Source of the DNA: Eleginops maclovinus
Lineage: Eukaryota > Chordata > Actinopteri > Perciformes > Eleginopidae
Direction of reading: 5' to 3'
Assembly: GCF_036324505.1 (NCBI RefSeq)
Contig: NC_086350.1
Span: 23,947,757-24,011,756, forward strand
Length of the DNA: 64,000 nucleotides
In this document: positions 1 through 64,000 of the stretch, piece by piece
Numbering within the stretch: position 1 is the stretch's first letter
Layout: each line of letters opens with the position of its first letter
The notes under the pieces: model-generated
Database searches by the model: none
Told to the model about the DNA's origin: nothing
What the model saw: only the letters and a program-made list of their open reading frames with translations
Program-made: the position numbers and the translations under genes

Positions 1-30
1 GTTGAATAATCATTCTAATATCGCCCTCAG

Positions 31-63034
<63,004 letters not shown>

Positions 63035-64000
63035 GTACCACACAAAAATAGACACACAAACATAAAAAAGACACACATCTAAGCTAATTTCATAAAAGTT
63101 GAATCTCTGACATGACTTTATATCCACTTTGCTGTTACAATTAAAGAAATGCTCACATGTGACATTTAAAAGCATTCCTGGATGACTTCACAGCCAATCA
63201 GAGTGCAGCACTATAATCACTGTATCAGATGATTCATATTTGTAGAGAGTGCACAGGAGTAATAAAATAAAACTAATGAATTTTATCAGCAATCACATGA
63301 GTCGACTCTCCTCCACTTCCTCCCTCCCTCCCCCATCTCAGGCCCATATGTTAGTCTGCTTCATTTGATCTGAGCTGCTTCTTCATTTAAATACTGTTGC
63401 TGTGTGCGCCATGTTGCTGGGCACTTTAGCGCTGCAGAGAGTGATTGACTGCTCGGCTGTTTGTGGATTGCAGGGAAGGGCATGCTTGCCATCTAGTGGA
63501 CAAACGGAGAAAATAACCCCGTAAACAAGCTCCAGCTCTGATGTGCAGCAGAAAAAGGCATTATTTATTTCTTTTAGCACTTTTCGTATTTTTCTTTTTG
63601 TATGACAGATTCATCTTTTGTGATTTTAATTGCGTGTGGCTTATTTTTTTATTTTTTGCTGAAAACCAGGGATAGAAAGCAGTCAATGAGTCAGCTTGTC
63701 ATACATCAGTTCCCCGGTGCAGGGAGAGTACATCAGTGTAATTACTCCTTATTATGCACTGTGACGCATAAGTGTGCACAGTACTGCATTATGGTCCTGA
63801 GCATTAGCTGGCAATGACATCCTCTGCCCTGCGGTGTCCTGCTGTAGGGTGGCATGTACCACGGTTAGTGTTGGTACAGTGCAGAGGGGAGGACATGAAG
63901 ATAAGGAGGAGGAGAATATTAAAACGTTTTGTGGATTCAGATGATAGGGTGATGAGTCAAAGAAAGAATGATAACTATTATTTGATAAAGAAACTCTAGT
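63035..64000 (+). other. intron 14, incomplete
   Basis: Sequence after the last recognised exon. No further exon, repeat family or RNA gene was recognised. If exon n were not spliced, translation would end at a TAA near 63063-63065. Confidence 0.6.

Overview
This window is eukaryotic and very probably from a ray-finned (teleost) fish. It shows long introns with GT..AG boundaries, abundant (CA)n/(GT)n microsatellites, several copies of a fish-type Tc1/mariner transposon, tRNA-derived SINE fragments with RNA polymerase III B-box motifs, and a chromodomain-bearing Ty3/Gypsy retrotransposon. I see no bacterial, plasmid or phage features.

One host gene spans the whole window on the + strand and runs off both ends. 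Fourteen exons (31 to 63034) join in perfect phase into about 690 codons. They encode the C-terminal half of a KIAA1549-family (UPF0606) single-pass membrane protein. The exons give, in order: an extracellular region with a first globular module, a linker holding an RSRR convertase-like site, a second similar module, one transmembrane helix (18228-18302), and a long basic, Ser-rich cytoplasmic tail with a 36-nt micro-exon and a seven-histidine tract. The paralogue (KIAA1549 or KIAA1549L) cannot be settled from this window alone.

The introns are dominated by mobile DNA. Four copies of one Tc1-like transposon (340-codon transposase, D153/D244/E279) lie at 14854-16457, 33133-39976, 45075-46112 and 48407-50014. 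All four are dead, each through a different lesion. Copy 2 is split near its right end by a full-length antisense Ty3/Gypsy chromovirus (34717-39961). By eye its two LTRs differ only by one 8-bp tandem repeat unit, and its gag and pol frames are open, so it is very young. Smaller elements include TTAA-flanked MITEs (2778-3145, 4677-5363, 13860 onward), a related four-copy family (about 8709, 20480, 25697, 53226), a 260-bp palindromic MITE (14423-14682), a Tc1-type MITE (61438-61654), an ACTTAAGTA-rich family (28725, 46850, 50840, 62163) and SINE fragments.

Nesting gives a relative history. An old repeat (44845-46250) was hit by Tc1 copy 3. Another copy of that repeat (2565-3330) was hit by a TTAA MITE. 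Tc1 copy 2 was hit last, by the Gypsy element. I found no convincing novel multi-gene system. The strongest leads are the duplicated extracellular module, the intact young Gypsy element, the tandem NAGNAG acceptor before the His tract, and an antisense small-membrane-protein ORF preceded by a good splice acceptor (41786-42076).
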